Assembly: GCA_964498585.1 (NCBI GenBank)
Contig: CAZCHH010000002.1
Location: forward strand, 1-64,000
DNA length: 64,000 nucleotides
Source of the DNA: JAAYJM01 sp964498585
Lineage (GTDB): Bacteria; Bacteroidota; Ignavibacteria; Kapaibacteriales; UBA2268
Reading direction: 5' to 3'
Shown here: in pieces, positions 9,152-18,427 of the stretch
Numbering within the stretch: position 1 is the stretch's first letter
Layout: each line of letters begins with the position of its first letter
The notes under the pieces: model-generated
Seen by the model: only the letters and a program-made list of their open reading frames with translations
The model's database searches: none
What the model was told of the DNA's origin: nothing
Translations under genes and position numbers: made by a program

Positions 9152-9931
9152 ATGATTAAACTAATTTCAAACATAGGAAAAAGCATACTAAATTTTATTT
9201 CAGAATTCGGACAGATAGCTTTATTTTTATATAGAATAATCAAATATTTTCCAAGAATTATTAAAGATAGGCGATTGTTATTAGAACAAATGGTAATTGT
9301 CGGGACTGATTCTCTCCCACTTGTCATTTTAATAGGGATTTTCACTGGCGTTATAGCTGCTCTTCAGGCAACTATGCTTTTTTCAAAATTTAATCTAATT
9401 GACATCACTAAACCATTTCTCGGCTCATCAATTTCAACTGCCGTTTTTACTGAGCTTACTCCAGTTCTTACTGCTCTTGTTATTGCTGGAAGGGTTGGAG
9501 GAGCGATTGCTGCTCAAATTGGGACTATGAAAGTATCCGAACAAATTGATGCTCTTGAAATGATGGCTATTGACAAAAACAGATTTCTTGCTATGCCAAG
9601 AGTTTTTGCTGCTCTTGCTATGATGCCGGTGCTTGCTGTCTTTTCCAATGTTGTGGCTCTTCTTGGTGGGTATTTGCTTGTAGCTTTTAAGTACGATTTC
9701 TCTGTTTATCAGTTCTTTGATTCTATTCAAAGATTTTTTCAGATAAAAGAAATAATGATTGGACTTTCAAAAGCATTTTTATTCGGAGGAGTTACAGCTC
9801 TCATTGGCTGCCACGTCGGCTTTTCTACTGAAGGTGGAGCTGAAGGCGTCGGAAAAAGTACTGTCCGTGCCTTTACTCTTTCCGCCGCTTCTATTATCGT
9901 TATTGATGCACTGTTCGGATACATTGTTTAA
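9152..9931 (+). CDS. mlaE: MlaE/YrbE-type ABC transporter permease
   Basis: Inner-membrane permease of the MCE lipid-transport systems, which move phospholipids between the membranes. The 259-residue length and the hydrophobic segments fit the MlaE fold. The conserved core is visible as TELTPVLTALVIAGRVGGAI followed by AQIGTMKVSEQIDALEMM, the family's interface with its ATPase. The usual partners (ATPase MlaF and substrate-binding MlaD) do not follow; the next gene is accC after a repeat-filled gap, so they must be elsewhere. The symbol is by family, not shown orthology. Confidence 0.88.
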   Translation: MIKLISNIGKSILNFISEFGQIALFLYRIIKYFPRIIKDRRLLLEQMVIVGTDSLPLVILIGIFTGVIAALQATMLFSKFNLIDITKPFLGSSISTAVFTELTPVLTALVIAGRVGGAIAAQIGTMKVSEQIDALEMMAIDKNRFLAMPRVFAALAMMPVLAVFSNVVALLGGYLLVAFKYDFSVYQFFDSIQRFFQIKEIMIGLSKAFLFGGVTALIGCHVGFSTEGGAEGVGKSTVRAFTLSAASIIVIDALFGYIV

Positions 9932-10265
9932 TGATTAGTGCTGATTTTAATTTCATAGTTGTAACAAGTAATTGATAATATGTTGAATATAAGAATTTAA
10001 TATTTGTGTCATTCTGACGAATGTCAGCAACCATTTTATTATTGTCTAGTCTCTATTCGATATTAGCTATTTCTCAGATGCATTTGGGCAAGCCCAAATG
10101 TTATAAGTGATGTATCTCATAAGTAATTGTTATCACAGAACTTAAGATTCCTCACTCCGCTCAGAATGATGAAATATTATATATAATTATTGTACTCATA
10201 CTGTAGTAAAGTTAAACAAATAAGTAAGTTAGTAAATAAGTAAATAAATAAAGGAAAATTAAGAG
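9932..10265. repeat. Intergenic repeat cluster (GTCATTCTGA element with CATTTGGGC palindrome)
   Basis: A degenerate GTCATTCTGACG...CGCTCAGAATGAT element spans about 10008-10170, enclosing the palindrome CATTTGGGC/GCCCAAATG at 10081-10100. The same composite is found at 49631-49780, and part of it at 24993-25075. An A-rich leader (TAAGTAAGTTAGTAAATAAG) precedes accC. No gene is seen. Confidence 0.65.
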
Positions 10266-11609
10266 ATGATAAAAAAAATTTTGATAGCAAACCGTGGTGA
10301 AATTGCTTTAAGGATAATAAGAGCTTGCAAGGAGCTTGGAATACCTACTGTTGCAGTATATTCAGAAGTTGACAAGGATTCTTTACATATTCGCTTTGCA
10401 GATGAAGCAGTTTGTATTGGACCAGCAAAAAGTAAAGAAAGTTATTTAAATATTCCGGCTATAATTTCTGCTTGCGAATTAACTAATTCTGATGCAATTC
10501 ACCCCGGATATGGATTTTTAGCAGAAAATGACAGATTTGTTGACATTTGCAATCAATGTGGAATCAATTTTATTGGTCCTTCATCAGAAGCAATGAGGCG
10601 AATGGGTAATAAATCAATTGCTAAACAAACAATGAAAGAAGCTGGTGTTCCTGTAATTCCGGGAAGCAATGGCATTATTACTTCATTGGAAAATGCTTTT
10701 GATATTTGCGAAGAAATCAGCTATCCTGTTCTTTTAAAAGCATCTGCCGGCGGCGGTGGTAAAGGAATGAGAATAGTAAATTCAAAAGAGGAATTAGAAA
10801 AAGCTTATAGCTTAACTAGAAATGAAGCTGAACTATTTTTCAATAATCCAGATATATATATCGAAAAATTAGTTACCGGTTCCCGTCATATCGAAATACA
10901 AATTATTGGTGATAAACACGGCAATGTTATTCATTTAAATGAACGCGAATGTTCAATTCAACGCAGACATCAAAAGCTAATTGAAGAATCACCTTCTCCT
11001 GTTATCAATTCAGAATTAAGGAAGAAAATGGGCGAAGCTGCAGCAAAAGGGGCTAAAGCAGTTGGATATTTCGGACCGGGGACTATTGAATATTTGGTAG
11101 ATAGTGAACTAAATTTCTATTTTATGGAAATGAATACCAGAATACAGGTTGAGCATCCAGTTACAGAAGAAGCAATGTGCATAGATTTGATTAAAGAGCA
11201 AATTAAAGTTGCCCAAAATGATGTTCTTAGTTTAACTGAATCTGAACCAAAATTTCATTCAATTGAATGCCGAATTAATGCAGAAGACCCCTATAAGAAT
11301 TTCAGACCTTCACCGGGAAAAATTACAAGTTTACATCTTCCCGGAGGCAGAGGAATACGAGTTGACTCTCATATTTATCAAGGATATGAAATTCCAACTC
11401 ATTATGATTCTCTTCTCGCTAAACTTATTACTTTTGCAAATACACGACAAGAAGCTATTGTAAAAATGAAACGCGCTTTAGAAGAATTTGTTATTGAGGG
11501 TGTGGCAACTACAATTCCGTTCCATTTAAAAATGATGAATAATCCCGATTTTTTAAAAGGAAATATTGATACAAAATACCTTGAAAGAGTTGACTGGCAA
11601 GAAATGTAG
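10266..11609 (+). CDS. accC: Biotin carboxylase (acetyl-CoA carboxylase subunit)
   Basis: ATP-grasp enzyme that carboxylates the biotin of the carrier protein, the first half-reaction of malonyl-CoA formation. The N-terminal domain (KKILIANRGEIALRI) is followed by the ATP-grasp glycine loop KASAGGGGKGMRIV (158-171) and the catalytic EMNTRIQVEHPVTE (288-301). The 447-residue length is that of a stand-alone AccC rather than a pyruvate or propionyl carboxylase fusion. AAGGAAAA precedes the start by about 10 nt. The carrier gene accB, often adjacent, is not here, so the partner complex (ACC or an acyl-CoA carboxylase) is inferred. Confidence 0.93.
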   Translation: MIKKILIANRGEIALRIIRACKELGIPTVAVYSEVDKDSLHIRFADEAVCIGPAKSKESYLNIPAIISACELTNSDAIHPGYGFLAENDRFVDICNQCGINFIGPSSEAMRRMGNKSIAKQTMKEAGVPVIPGSNGIITSLENAFDICEEISYPVLLKASAGGGGKGMRIVNSKEELEKAYSLTRNEAELFFNNPDIYIEKLVTGSRHIEIQIIGDKHGNVIHLNERECSIQRRHQKLIEESPSPVINSELRKKMGEAAAKGAKAVGYFGPGTIEYLVDSELNFYFMEMNTRIQVEHPVTEEAMCIDLIKEQIKVAQNDVLSLTESEPKFHSIECRINAEDPYKNFRPSPGKITSLHLPGGRGIRVDSHIYQGYEIPTHYDSLLAKLITFANTRQEAIVKMKRALEEFVIEGVATTIPFHLKMMNNPDFLKGNIDTKYLERVDWQEM

Positions 11610-12055
11610 ATAGTGATTAATGATAATTTGTCTTGTCCAAAATAACGTTTACTTTATTTCAATAAAAAAATAAGTAAAAATTATGGACAAGATAAGTTAC
11701 TGTTTCATTGATAGTTTATTATATCTTTGATAGATTCAATCCTAATTTTGCTTTAAATCCTCATTGATTAATAGCGATTTCGTTCTTTAATTCCTCATTC
11801 CTTACTTTTGCAATATAAAATTTCCACCTTATTCAACTGTCCTTTTTGGGGGAGTATCTCAATATTTACAAAAACATAGAAATAATCAAAATAAACATAG
11901 CTTTTTCAAATAAACAATCAGTTATTAAAGATTATTATAACAATAAATATTAATGTACATTCAACTATATAAAGGAGAAGTGTCGGAATAGTGACTGTTT
12001 CTTTTTTTAATTTTTGTAAGTTCTTGATTTATATGTATATTATAAATTATATGAG
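11610..12055. other. AT-rich intergenic region with one imperfect hairpin
   Basis: An imperfect inverted repeat, CTTGTCCA...TGGACAAG, lies at about 11632-11693 just after accC and may end transcription. The rest has no convincing reading frame. The GTG frame at 11991 runs antisense through the tRNA gene and is discounted. Confidence 0.5.
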
Positions 12056-12141
12056 TACAGAAGGTGGGAGTCGAACCCACACGGGTGTTAAAGCCCACTG
12101 GATTTTGAGTCCAGCGCGTCTGCCAATTCCGCCACTCCTGC
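12056..12141 (-). tRNA. tRNA-Leu (anticodon CAA)
   Basis: The 86-nt minus-strand sequence folds as a class II tRNA. The anticodon stem is CTGGA/TCCAG with loop CTCAAAA, so the anticodon is CAA and it reads UUG. A long variable arm (TGGGCTTTAACACCC) and the T arm GTGGG-TTCGACT-CCCAC follow. The acceptor stem is GCAGGAG/CTTCTGT, ending in a G1-U72 wobble pair with discriminator A. No CCA is encoded. It and tRNA-Val downstream are on the same strand but 333 nt apart. Confidence 0.95.
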
Positions 12142-12474
12142 GTTTTCAGAAAGCAGAAATTAGAAATAAGAAAACAGAAAGCAGATTATAGATTTTAGAT
12201 CTAGAAGAAGTTTTCAAAATAAAATATTAGAATATATAGCCATCTACTATCTTTTCATATTCTTACTTCTTTTACTTTTTTAACTGAAAATACTTTATGT
12301 ATTGTTTTCTTTTTCTTAATTTTTTCTTCTCTGATTTTAATTTATTTCTTATTCTTATTCTTTATACTTTTGACTATTAATCTTCAACCTGACTTCTTTC
12401 TTCTTCTTTCTGATTTCTGTCTTCTTCTTTCTGTCTTCTTCTTTCTGATTTCTGATTTCTGATTTCTGTAACCG
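12142..12474. repeat. Pyrimidine-rich simple repeats between two tRNA genes
   Basis: About 12389-12470 consists of drifting CTTCTTTCTGATTTCTGT units of roughly 7-18 nt. A mirrored purine-rich stretch (CAGAAAGCAGAAATTAG) lies next to tRNA-Leu. No gene is seen. This looks like slippage-derived low-complexity DNA. Confidence 0.6.
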
Positions 12475-12549
12475 TGGGCGAGAAGAGAATTGAACTCCCG
12501 ACCTCCTGCTTGTAAGGCAGGCGCTCTATACCAACTGAGCTACTCGCCC
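12475..12549 (-). tRNA. tRNA-Val (anticodon UAC)
   Basis: 75 nt on the minus strand. The acceptor stem is GGGCGAG/CTCGCCC with discriminator A, the D arm contains AGCTCAGTTGGTA, and the anticodon stem is CCTGC/GCAGG with loop CTTACAA, giving anticodon UAC. The T arm GGGAG-TTCAATT-CTCTT has two G-U pairs at its outer end. No CCA is encoded. Confidence 0.95.
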
Positions 12550-12598
12550 TTTATAGAATAACAAAATTAAGTAAATTTATTGAATTAACAAAATAAAA

Positions 12599-12835
12599 TT
12601 AATTAATCGCCATTACTCGCTTAACATCTTTCATAAAATGCTTTATATATCGCTCTATTCCGGCTTGAAGAGTCATCATTTTTAATGGACAAACCTGACA
12701 ATTGCCTAAAAACCTAACATAAGCAAAGCCAATATGTTCATCATACCTAACAAATTCTATATCACCATTATCTTCTTTAAGATGAGGACGCACTTTTTCC
12801 AAATATTTTCTAATTTCAAGTTCTGTATTGGTCAT
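12599..12835 (-). CDS. NifU-like C-terminal domain Fe-S scaffold protein
   Basis: Small cytoplasmic protein that carries and delivers Fe-S clusters. The 78 residues are a single NifU_N-less domain: helical start (IRKYLEKVRPHLKEDNGDIEFV), then the cluster-binding CQVCP with C46 and C49, then a helix ending KRVMAIN. The cysteine spacing C-x2-C and length match NfuA-type C-terminal domains. It stands alone on the minus strand, upstream of tRNA-Val, with no suf or isc genes nearby. Confidence 0.9.
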   Translation of the reverse strand: MTNTELEIRKYLEKVRPHLKEDNGDIEFVRYDEHIGFAYVRFLGNCQVCPLKMMTLQAGIERYIKHFMKDVKRVMAIN

Positions 12836-13065
12836 TTATGTTTTCATTATAATTATAAAATTAATTTAAAAGCCAAAATGTATTGTTTGTGTTCAGCTAT
12901 ATTTCTTTTATTATTAATTACTTTCAGATTCTTTTTAAAAATTTATATTTTTTTAAAAAAACCTTCGTATTATTTTCTAAGCAATTGCTTAACAAATATG
13001 ATTTATTACAAATAAAACACCTAAAACAATGCAAAAATAAAGAAAAAATTGATAAAGAAAAATCT

Positions 13066-14373
13066 TTACCAAATAAATAGCAATTGAATCAAAATAAAAA
13101 TTGGTAATAGTAAAATTAAAGAAAACTTATACATATAAGCAAAGAAATCTGGCATTTTTATATTATTGCTTTCTGCTATTGCCTTTACCATAAAATTAGG
13201 ACCGTTTCCAATATAAGTCATAGAACCAAAGAAGACTGAACCAATACATATTGCATACATAAAAGCTTCTGGTATCCCGGCAATAATGTTACCTGCTAAT
13301 ATTGCTGGATTCATCTCTACCAAACCTTTTGCTAATGAATAAAAAGTAACAGCTGTAGGAGTATTGTCTAAAAAGCTACTTAAACTACCTGAAAAATAGT
13401 AAAACATAACAGGAGTAGAAACGCCTAACTTTTCCGCATTCATTTCTAAGTAAAGCAAACAAGGCACCATTGTTATAAAAATACCGAGGAATAAAAAAGC
13501 TACTTCTTCAATTGGTTCCCAATTAAAGTTATTTGATTTCCTGACTGATTTTTTAGTAAAAATAATAGAAAAAACAGCCATAATTGCAATGATTGCTTCT
13601 CTAATAAAAGAACTTATTGTTCCAGCTTTGATAAAAGAAAAATTGTTAGGATTAATAATAGCAACAGCAAGTACTACTCCAATTAACCAAATAAAATTTA
13701 ACCCACCACGGATTTTTATTGGTTTGACATTTGTATGGTCAAATGCAATATCTTCAGGTTTTTCTTTTTTCCAAAAATGTAAATCAACGAAATAATAAAC
13801 CACAAGTAAGATTGCATTGCAAATAAACCATTCTTTGAAAAGCGTTAAGAACCATTCAAAAGGAGCACCTCTCAAATACATCATAAAAAGTGGAGGGTCA
13901 CCAAGTGGAGTAAGCAGTCCACCACAATTTGCTACTATACCAATAAAAAAAAGTATTGTATGAACTTTAAACTTTCGTTCTGAATTTGTTTTTATAATAG
14001 GTCTTATAAGCAGCATTGCAGCGCCAGTTGTCCCCATTAGTGAAGCGAGTATTGCTCCGATGCCAAGAAACTTTACATTCATTGAAGGTTTTGCTTCCAA
14101 ATCGCCTTCCAAATAAATTCCTCCCGTAATAACAAATAATGACCCAAGAAGTATTATAAAAGGAATATAATCAAAAACGATTGAATGCTCTAATTCTATT
14201 GAATGCCCAGAGCTTAATAACCAAATTGCAGTTGGGATACCTAATATCAGAGAAACAATCAGCTTGTTTTTATTCTTTTCCCAAAAATGATTTGCAAATA
14301 ATGGCAAAGCGGCTATTGCTCCAAGCATCAAAATAAATGGAAACATTGCATAAATCGGTATTTCATAATTCAT
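13066..14373 (-). CDS. NhaD/CitMHS-like sodium:proton antiporter family protein
   Basis: Inner-membrane transporter with about 11-12 hydrophobic segments across 435 residues. The N-terminus (YAMFPFILMLGAIAALPLFA), the loop GTTGAAMLLIRPII and the late loop YIGNGPNFMVKAIAE with FLDNTPTAVTFY are typical of the ion-transporter superfamily members annotated as sodium:proton antiporters or putative citrate transporters (CitMHS_2/NhaD group). The substrate is not determined by sequence. The stop is followed by an AT-rich gap. It lies 17 nt downstream of prfB, so it may be read from the same transcript. Confidence 0.85.
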   Translation of the reverse strand: MNYEIPIYAMFPFILMLGAIAALPLFANHFWEKNKNKLIVSLILGIPTAIWLLSSGHSIELEHSIVFDYIPFIILLGSLFVITGGIYLEGDLEAKPSMNVKFLGIGAILASLMGTTGAAMLLIRPIIKTNSERKFKVHTILFFIGIVANCGGLLTPLGDPPLFMMYLRGAPFEWFLTLFKEWFICNAILLVVYYFVDLHFWKKEKPEDIAFDHTNVKPIKIRGGLNFIWLIGVVLAVAIINPNNFSFIKAGTISSFIREAIIAIMAVFSIIFTKKSVRKSNNFNWEPIEEVAFLFLGIFITMVPCLLYLEMNAEKLGVSTPVMFYYFSGSLSSFLDNTPTAVTFYSLAKGLVEMNPAILAGNIIAGIPEAFMYAICIGSVFFGSMTYIGNGPNFMVKAIAESNNIKMPDFFAYMYKFSLILLLPIFILIQLLFIW

Positions 14374-14390
14374 ACGTAACTCACTAATAG

Positions 14391-15480
14391 TTAAGTTAAT
14401 AGAAAAGATTTAATAAATTCATCTAAATCACCATCCATAACAGCGTTAATATCTGTTCGTTTAGTTTCAGTTCTATGGTCATTAACTAAAGTATATGGCT
14501 GAAAGATATAAGAGCGAATTTGACTACCCCATTCAATTTTCATTTTAGAACCTTCAATGGCGGCACGAGCAGCTTCTTCTTCCTCCATTTTCCTTTGATA
14601 TAACCTTGACTTGAGCATCTTCATTGCTCTTTCTCTGTTTTGAAATTGAGAGCGTTCCTGCTGACAGGCGACAACAATCCCGGAAGGAATATGACGCAGG
14701 CGAACAGCAGTTTCAACCTTATTTACGTTCTGACCGCCTTTTCCACCAGAGCGGAAAGTGTCCATTTCCACGTCAGCTGGATTTATTTCAATTTCAACGT
14801 CATCATCAACGATTGGATAAACATATACGGAGGCAAAAGAAGTGTGTCTGCGGGCATTTGAATCGAAAGGTGAAATGCGGACAAGCCGGTGAACACCGCT
14901 TTCTGCTTTTAAGTAGCCATAAGCAAATTTTCCGCATATTTCTAAAGTAGCTGATTTAATCCCAGCTCCGTCTCCTTCAAGTTCGTCAACTAAAGCAACT
15001 TTATATTTTTTTCGTTCTGCCCAGCGTGAATACATACGCAGAAGCATTTCAGCCCAATCCTGAGCTTCAGTTCCTCCGGCGCCAGAGTGGATTGTAAGTA
15101 ATGCATCACGATGGTCATCAACTCCGGAAAGCATATTTCGTATTTCCAATTCCTGAATTTTGTAAAAGGCAGTATTAATTTCTTCATTTAATTCATTTAA
15201 AGTTGATATATCTTCTTCGTCATCAATAAGTGAAAGAAAGGTTTCTGCATCTTGAACAGATGCATTTGCATCTTCCCATACATCAACCCACTCTTTTAAA
15301 ACAGAAATCTGCTGCATTACCTTTTGCGCTGTAACATTATCATTCCAAAAATCAGTTTCCTCAGTAATTTTTGTTAAATCATATATCTTTATTTTTTTCT
15401 CGCCGATTTCAAAGAAACCTCCGTAAGTTCTCTGCTCTTTCTTTTAAATCTTCGATTTTGTCTTTTTCTATTTGTAACAT
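14391..15480 (-). CDS. prfB: Peptide chain release factor 2, with programmed +1 frameshift
   Basis: Releases nascent chains at UGA and UAA. The gene is in two frames. Frame one starts at the ATG at 15480 and encodes 23 residues ending ENLRRFL, then an in-frame TGA (15411-15409). Skipping one T makes GAA (15410-15408) the next codon and leads through EIGEKKIKIYD into the 308-codon frame. The total is 362 residues, as in other RF2 proteins. The SPF stop-recognition motif (RISPFDSNARRH) and the GGQ catalytic motif (SGGKGGQNVNK) are both present. GGAGG, a 3-nt spacer and CTTTGA match the E. coli autoregulatory signal. Without the shift the gene would look truncated. Confidence 0.96.
15409..15423 (-). 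promoter_or_regulatory. RF2 +1 frameshift signal (GGAGG-TTT-CTTTGA)
   Basis: On the minus strand CGGAGG TTT CTT TGA: an internal Shine-Dalgarno sequence, exactly 3 nt, the slippery CUU and an in-frame UGA. The spacing is identical to the E. coli prfB signal, where low RF2 favours slippage and so autoregulates synthesis. Confidence 0.9.
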
Positions 15481-15797
15481 ATTATATTTTTCATTTTTTA
15501 TAATATTCAAAATTATGAAAAAAAATGCGACATTTTATATAATTCGTGTTATGAAAAAAAAATAATCTTTTTTTAATGCTAATTTCTGCTTCCAGTTTAA
15601 TTTTAACTTCAATATTGTTCATATCAAATAAATTTTCTAATTTATACTTTGTTGAATTTGTTTTTTATTTTTTTTTATTCAAAGTAAATCATTTTTTATC
15701 AATTATTTTTAAAATTTACCTTAATTTAATGAACAATACTGGTTAAAATTAGTTTTATTTCATTTAAAGTCAAAATGTCTAAATAACCTAATATTCT
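15481..15797. other. Very AT-rich intergenic region
   Basis: Long T-rich runs and no reading frame of note. It separates the divergent prfB and DUF374 genes, so it must hold both promoters. I see no box with the full TTG-20-TAnnTTTG pattern. Confidence 0.5.
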
Positions 15798-16373
15798 ATG
15801 CTTAAATTTGTAATCATATTAATACGCTTAATTAGCAGAACTTGGAGAATCCGGGCAGTAAATTCGCCTGAACCAAAAGCAATTATAGCATTTTGGCATG
15901 GGGAAATGCTACCTTTGTGGAAATTCTTTGCTTCTAAAAATGCCAGTGCCGTTGTAAGCCAAAGTAAAGACGGTGAAATATTATCTACTTTACTAAGAAA
16001 GTGGAATTTTGAGCTTTACCGCGGTTCTTCATCTAAAGGTGGTTCTGAAACACTTGAGAAAATTTGCAATGAATTTGATAATGATTTTTTACTAATTACT
16101 CCTGATGGACCGAGAGGCCCGGCAAAAAAATTTAAAGCTGGAGCCGCTGTTATTTCCCAAAGAAAACAAATTCCTCTAATTTTATGTGATGTTCAAATCC
16201 ATTCTAAAAGGCAATTCCCTAAGAGCTGGGATAATTTTCAGTTCCCCCTACCTTTTAGCAAAATTGAAATTGCTTTTTCTGAAAAAATCTTTATACCTCC
16301 GGAAGCAACACGAGAAGAAATTACTCGGTTAATGAATAATTTTGAAGAAAAAATGTTTTGTTTATTTATTTAA
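15798..16373 (+). CDS. DUF374 (lysophospholipid acyltransferase-like) protein
   Basis: Probable membrane-associated acyltransferase of the LpxL/PlsC-like fold. The 191 residues carry the family's blocks in order: FWHGEMLPLW (32-41) with the putative catalytic His, SQSKDGE (54-60), RGSSSKGG (75-82) and TPDGPRGP (101-108). A hydrophobic N-terminal helix (KFVIILIRLISRTW) probably anchors it. Substrates are not known for DUF374; related families act in lipid A or phospholipid acylation. It begins divergently from prfB and has no operon partner. Confidence 0.88.
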   Translation: MLKFVIILIRLISRTWRIRAVNSPEPKAIIAFWHGEMLPLWKFFASKNASAVVSQSKDGEILSTLLRKWNFELYRGSSSKGGSETLEKICNEFDNDFLLITPDGPRGPAKKFKAGAAVISQRKQIPLILCDVQIHSKRQFPKSWDNFQFPLPFSKIEIAFSEKIFIPPEATREEITRLMNNFEEKMFCLFI

Positions 16374-16597
16374 TTTTATTAAATTTAAAAAATTGAATTG
16401 TGAATTTTTTATTTCTGAAAAATAATTAATATTTTTTTTATGGACAATCTGCCGAAAATGATTATTGCAATTCTTCCTTTCATTTTTATATTCGATTTAT
16501 AGTGAAATAGCTAAAATACAATTAGAAAAAGCTATCCAAATTAATCGTTTGGATAAATTAAATCAACTAAATAATAACATTTAAAATGGAGGTTTTT

Positions 16598-16966
16598 GTG
16601 AAAGCAAAAAGATTAATAATTGCAACCATTTTGGGAATAGTGTTCGGATTCGTCTGTTTGGGCTTTGCATCAAGCGGAGCATCCGAAGTGTCACTAAATC
16701 TAGCCCTAAGTATTATTTTAGGAAGAACAATCATCGGAGTAGCCATTGGAATCAGCCGTTTTGCTTGCAAACACTGGTCGATTCATGGTTTACTTATGGG
16801 ATTAATTTTTAGCTTGCCTATGGCGTTTGGCGCTATGCTCGCTCCTGAAGACCCTGAATTTTCTCATACAACTTTGTTTATTTCAACAATAGTGTTAGGA
16901 ATGATTTATGGATTTTTAATTGAATTGATTACCTCCGTTTTTTTCAAAGCAAAATTGGTTAATTAA
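16598..16966 (+). CDS. Small integral membrane protein of unknown function
   Basis: About 122 residues with four hydrophobic segments (IIATILGIVFGFVCLGFA, LALSIILGRTIIGVAIGI, IHGLLMGLIFSLPMAFG, LFISTIVLGMIYGFLIELI), so an inner-membrane protein. The frame could begin at the ATG at 16586, but that ATG lies inside the GGAGG Shine-Dalgarno sequence; the GTG at 16598, 7 nt after it, is the better start and gives MKAKRLIIATILG. Glycine-rich first and second helices and a conserved-looking SRFACKHWSIHG loop are visible. I do not recognise a named family. Confidence 0.75.
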   Translation: MKAKRLIIATILGIVFGFVCLGFASSGASEVSLNLALSIILGRTIIGVAIGISRFACKHWSIHGLLMGLIFSLPMAFGAMLAPEDPEFSHTTLFISTIVLGMIYGFLIELITSVFFKAKLVN

Positions 16967-17121
16967 TTCAATAAACTCTGAATCAATGCAACTAATTAGT
17001 TTAATTATTACTTTCAAAATATCACTAAAAATGTTGTGTCATTCTAACAGATGTCTGAATGACACGGTGTAATGGATACTGGTAAGTGCATTGAGATATC
17101 TCGCAAGTTGTTGTTATATAA

Positions 17122-17154
17122 AGATGTCCTACATTTCGAAGATGTAGGACATCT
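17122..17154. terminator. Hairpin AGATGTCCTACAT / ATGTAGGACATCT, probable terminator
   Basis: Perfect 13-bp arms around TTCGAAG, followed by GGTTTTAAACTTT. It lies between the convergent ends of 16598-16966 and 17192-18427. A sister copy at 61841-61877 has the same outer arms but different inner pairs. Upstream, at about 17033-17070, is a GTCATTCTAACAGATGTCTGAATGAC hairpin. Confidence 0.6.
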
Positions 17155-17191
17155 GGTTTTAAACTTTCCCAAAAAAATCTAAATTGTATGC

Positions 17192-18427
17192 TTAATTTCC
17201 CGGATAAGCAAGCACCGCCGGCTCAGATAAATAAATCCAATAACCAACACCAGCTTGCATATTACCTATTGTATTTATACCAAAAGCTGGTGAGTATATT
17301 CCACCCATTTGATTTTTTACTATAATAATATTATCGGAAATACTTGCAAGTGCTTCTGTAATGTTCATTGGACTGTTTCGCAGATATGAAATTAAATGCC
17401 AGCCAGCAGAAATATACATTGGATAAATTTGAGGTGATACGGCATAACCATCTATAGTAAGTGAAGAAGGTGCTTCCATATTCACTAAATATCCTTCTTT
17501 TACGTTCCAGTTACCAATTTGATTTATTCCAAATTCCGGTGAATATATTTCACCAGCATCATTTTTAACTATTTTTACATTATCAACTTCAGAAAATATT
17601 TCTTCCATTTCCATATCAGATTTTATCACATTGCTTGAAATCAAATTCCAACTATTATTCAAAGGAATAACTATTTCAATTTCAGGAATAGTGTTTAAAC
17701 TGCTTAGCATTGAAAAACCATTTATTTCAAAAACTGTAGGGCCTAACTCATAAGTTGCATGGGCAAAACATATTTTTTCTTCAATAGCATCCCAAATTCT
17801 GTATGTAATAATCTCACCATTAGCAAAACCATCTTTTTCAGGTGTATCTGGATTATCGCCCCAAACAGTAATACCAATATTTTGACCAGTCCAAACTTCA
17901 TAGCCACCGCAAAGCCACTTGCCCGGAATTGCTTCGAAAAATACTCCTATAGCGTCACCTACAGCTATTGGACGTTCTCCAACTGTTGGGTTAATTGTTG
18001 AAGGAACAATGACTACTGCATCAGGCAGAGAAGGCGGGTCTTCCCAGTTATATGTAAGCGACCATAGTTGAGACCACTCGGAACTGTCTGTATCGCTATA
18101 TGCCTTTACTTTCCAGTAATAAGTCATTGAACCTCTTGACCAAATTGGAATTGAAGGAACTGTTAACTGGATATTTTGCGAAGTTGTAAGTATGTTTTCA
18201 TTGTAATAGTTAAAATCTGTTACTAACTCCATACCTACATCAGTATAAACATTTAAGGCATAGCGGTTAGCCCCTTCAACCGCAGACCAGGTAAAGTCAA
18301 CACTTAGATTCTCAATGTCAGCACCATTTGACGGACTGACAAGATTTGGTGCATCTAATGGACTTTGTGCTGTAAGTGTTGCAAAAGAAAATGAAAAAGC
18401 GAAAAATATAAGAAATAATTTTTGCAT
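17192..18427 (-). CDS. Secreted protein with fibronectin-like domain and a duplicated C-terminal domain
   Basis: 411 residues with a signal peptide (LFLIFFAFSFSFATLTAQ). Next is an Fn3-like beta domain (FTWSAVEGANRYALNVY, with TYYWKVKAYSD), a central region containing WTGQNIGITVWGDNP, and then two copies of a ~75-residue unit. Copy one contains SWNLISSNVI...IVKNDAGEIYSPEFGINQIG, copy two GWHLISYLRN...IVKNQMGGIYSPAFGINTIG. No T9SS sorting domain is present at the C-terminus, which ends inside copy two. It is probably exported or surface-exposed; the function is unknown. GAGGAGAAT precedes the start, a clear Shine-Dalgarno sequence. Confidence 0.8.
   Translation of the reverse strand: MQKLFLIFFAFSFSFATLTAQSPLDAPNLVSPSNGADIENLSVDFTWSAVEGANRYALNVYTDVGMELVTDFNYYNENILTTSQNIQLTVPSIPIWSRGSMTYYWKVKAYSDTDSSEWSQLWSLTYNWEDPPSLPDAVVIVPSTINPTVGERPIAVGDAIGVFFEAIPGKWLCGGYEVWTGQNIGITVWGDNPDTPEKDGFANGEIITYRIWDAIEEKICFAHATYELGPTVFEINGFSMLSSLNTIPEIEIVIPLNNSWNLISSNVIKSDMEMEEIFSEVDNVKIVKNDAGEIYSPEFGINQIGNWNVKEGYLVNMEAPSSLTIDGYAVSPQIYPMYISAGWHLISYLRNSPMNITEALASISDNIIIVKNQMGGIYSPAFGINTIGNMQAGVGYWIYLSEPAVLAYPGN

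Noticed and set aside
11991..12191. 66-codon GTG-start frame
   Set aside because: It runs antisense through the tRNA-Leu gene, has a low-complexity composition and no homologue I recognise.
14391..15317. Truncated PrfB of 308 residues beginning MQQISVLKE
   Set aside because: The upstream 54 codons and the +1 frameshift signal restore a full RF2.
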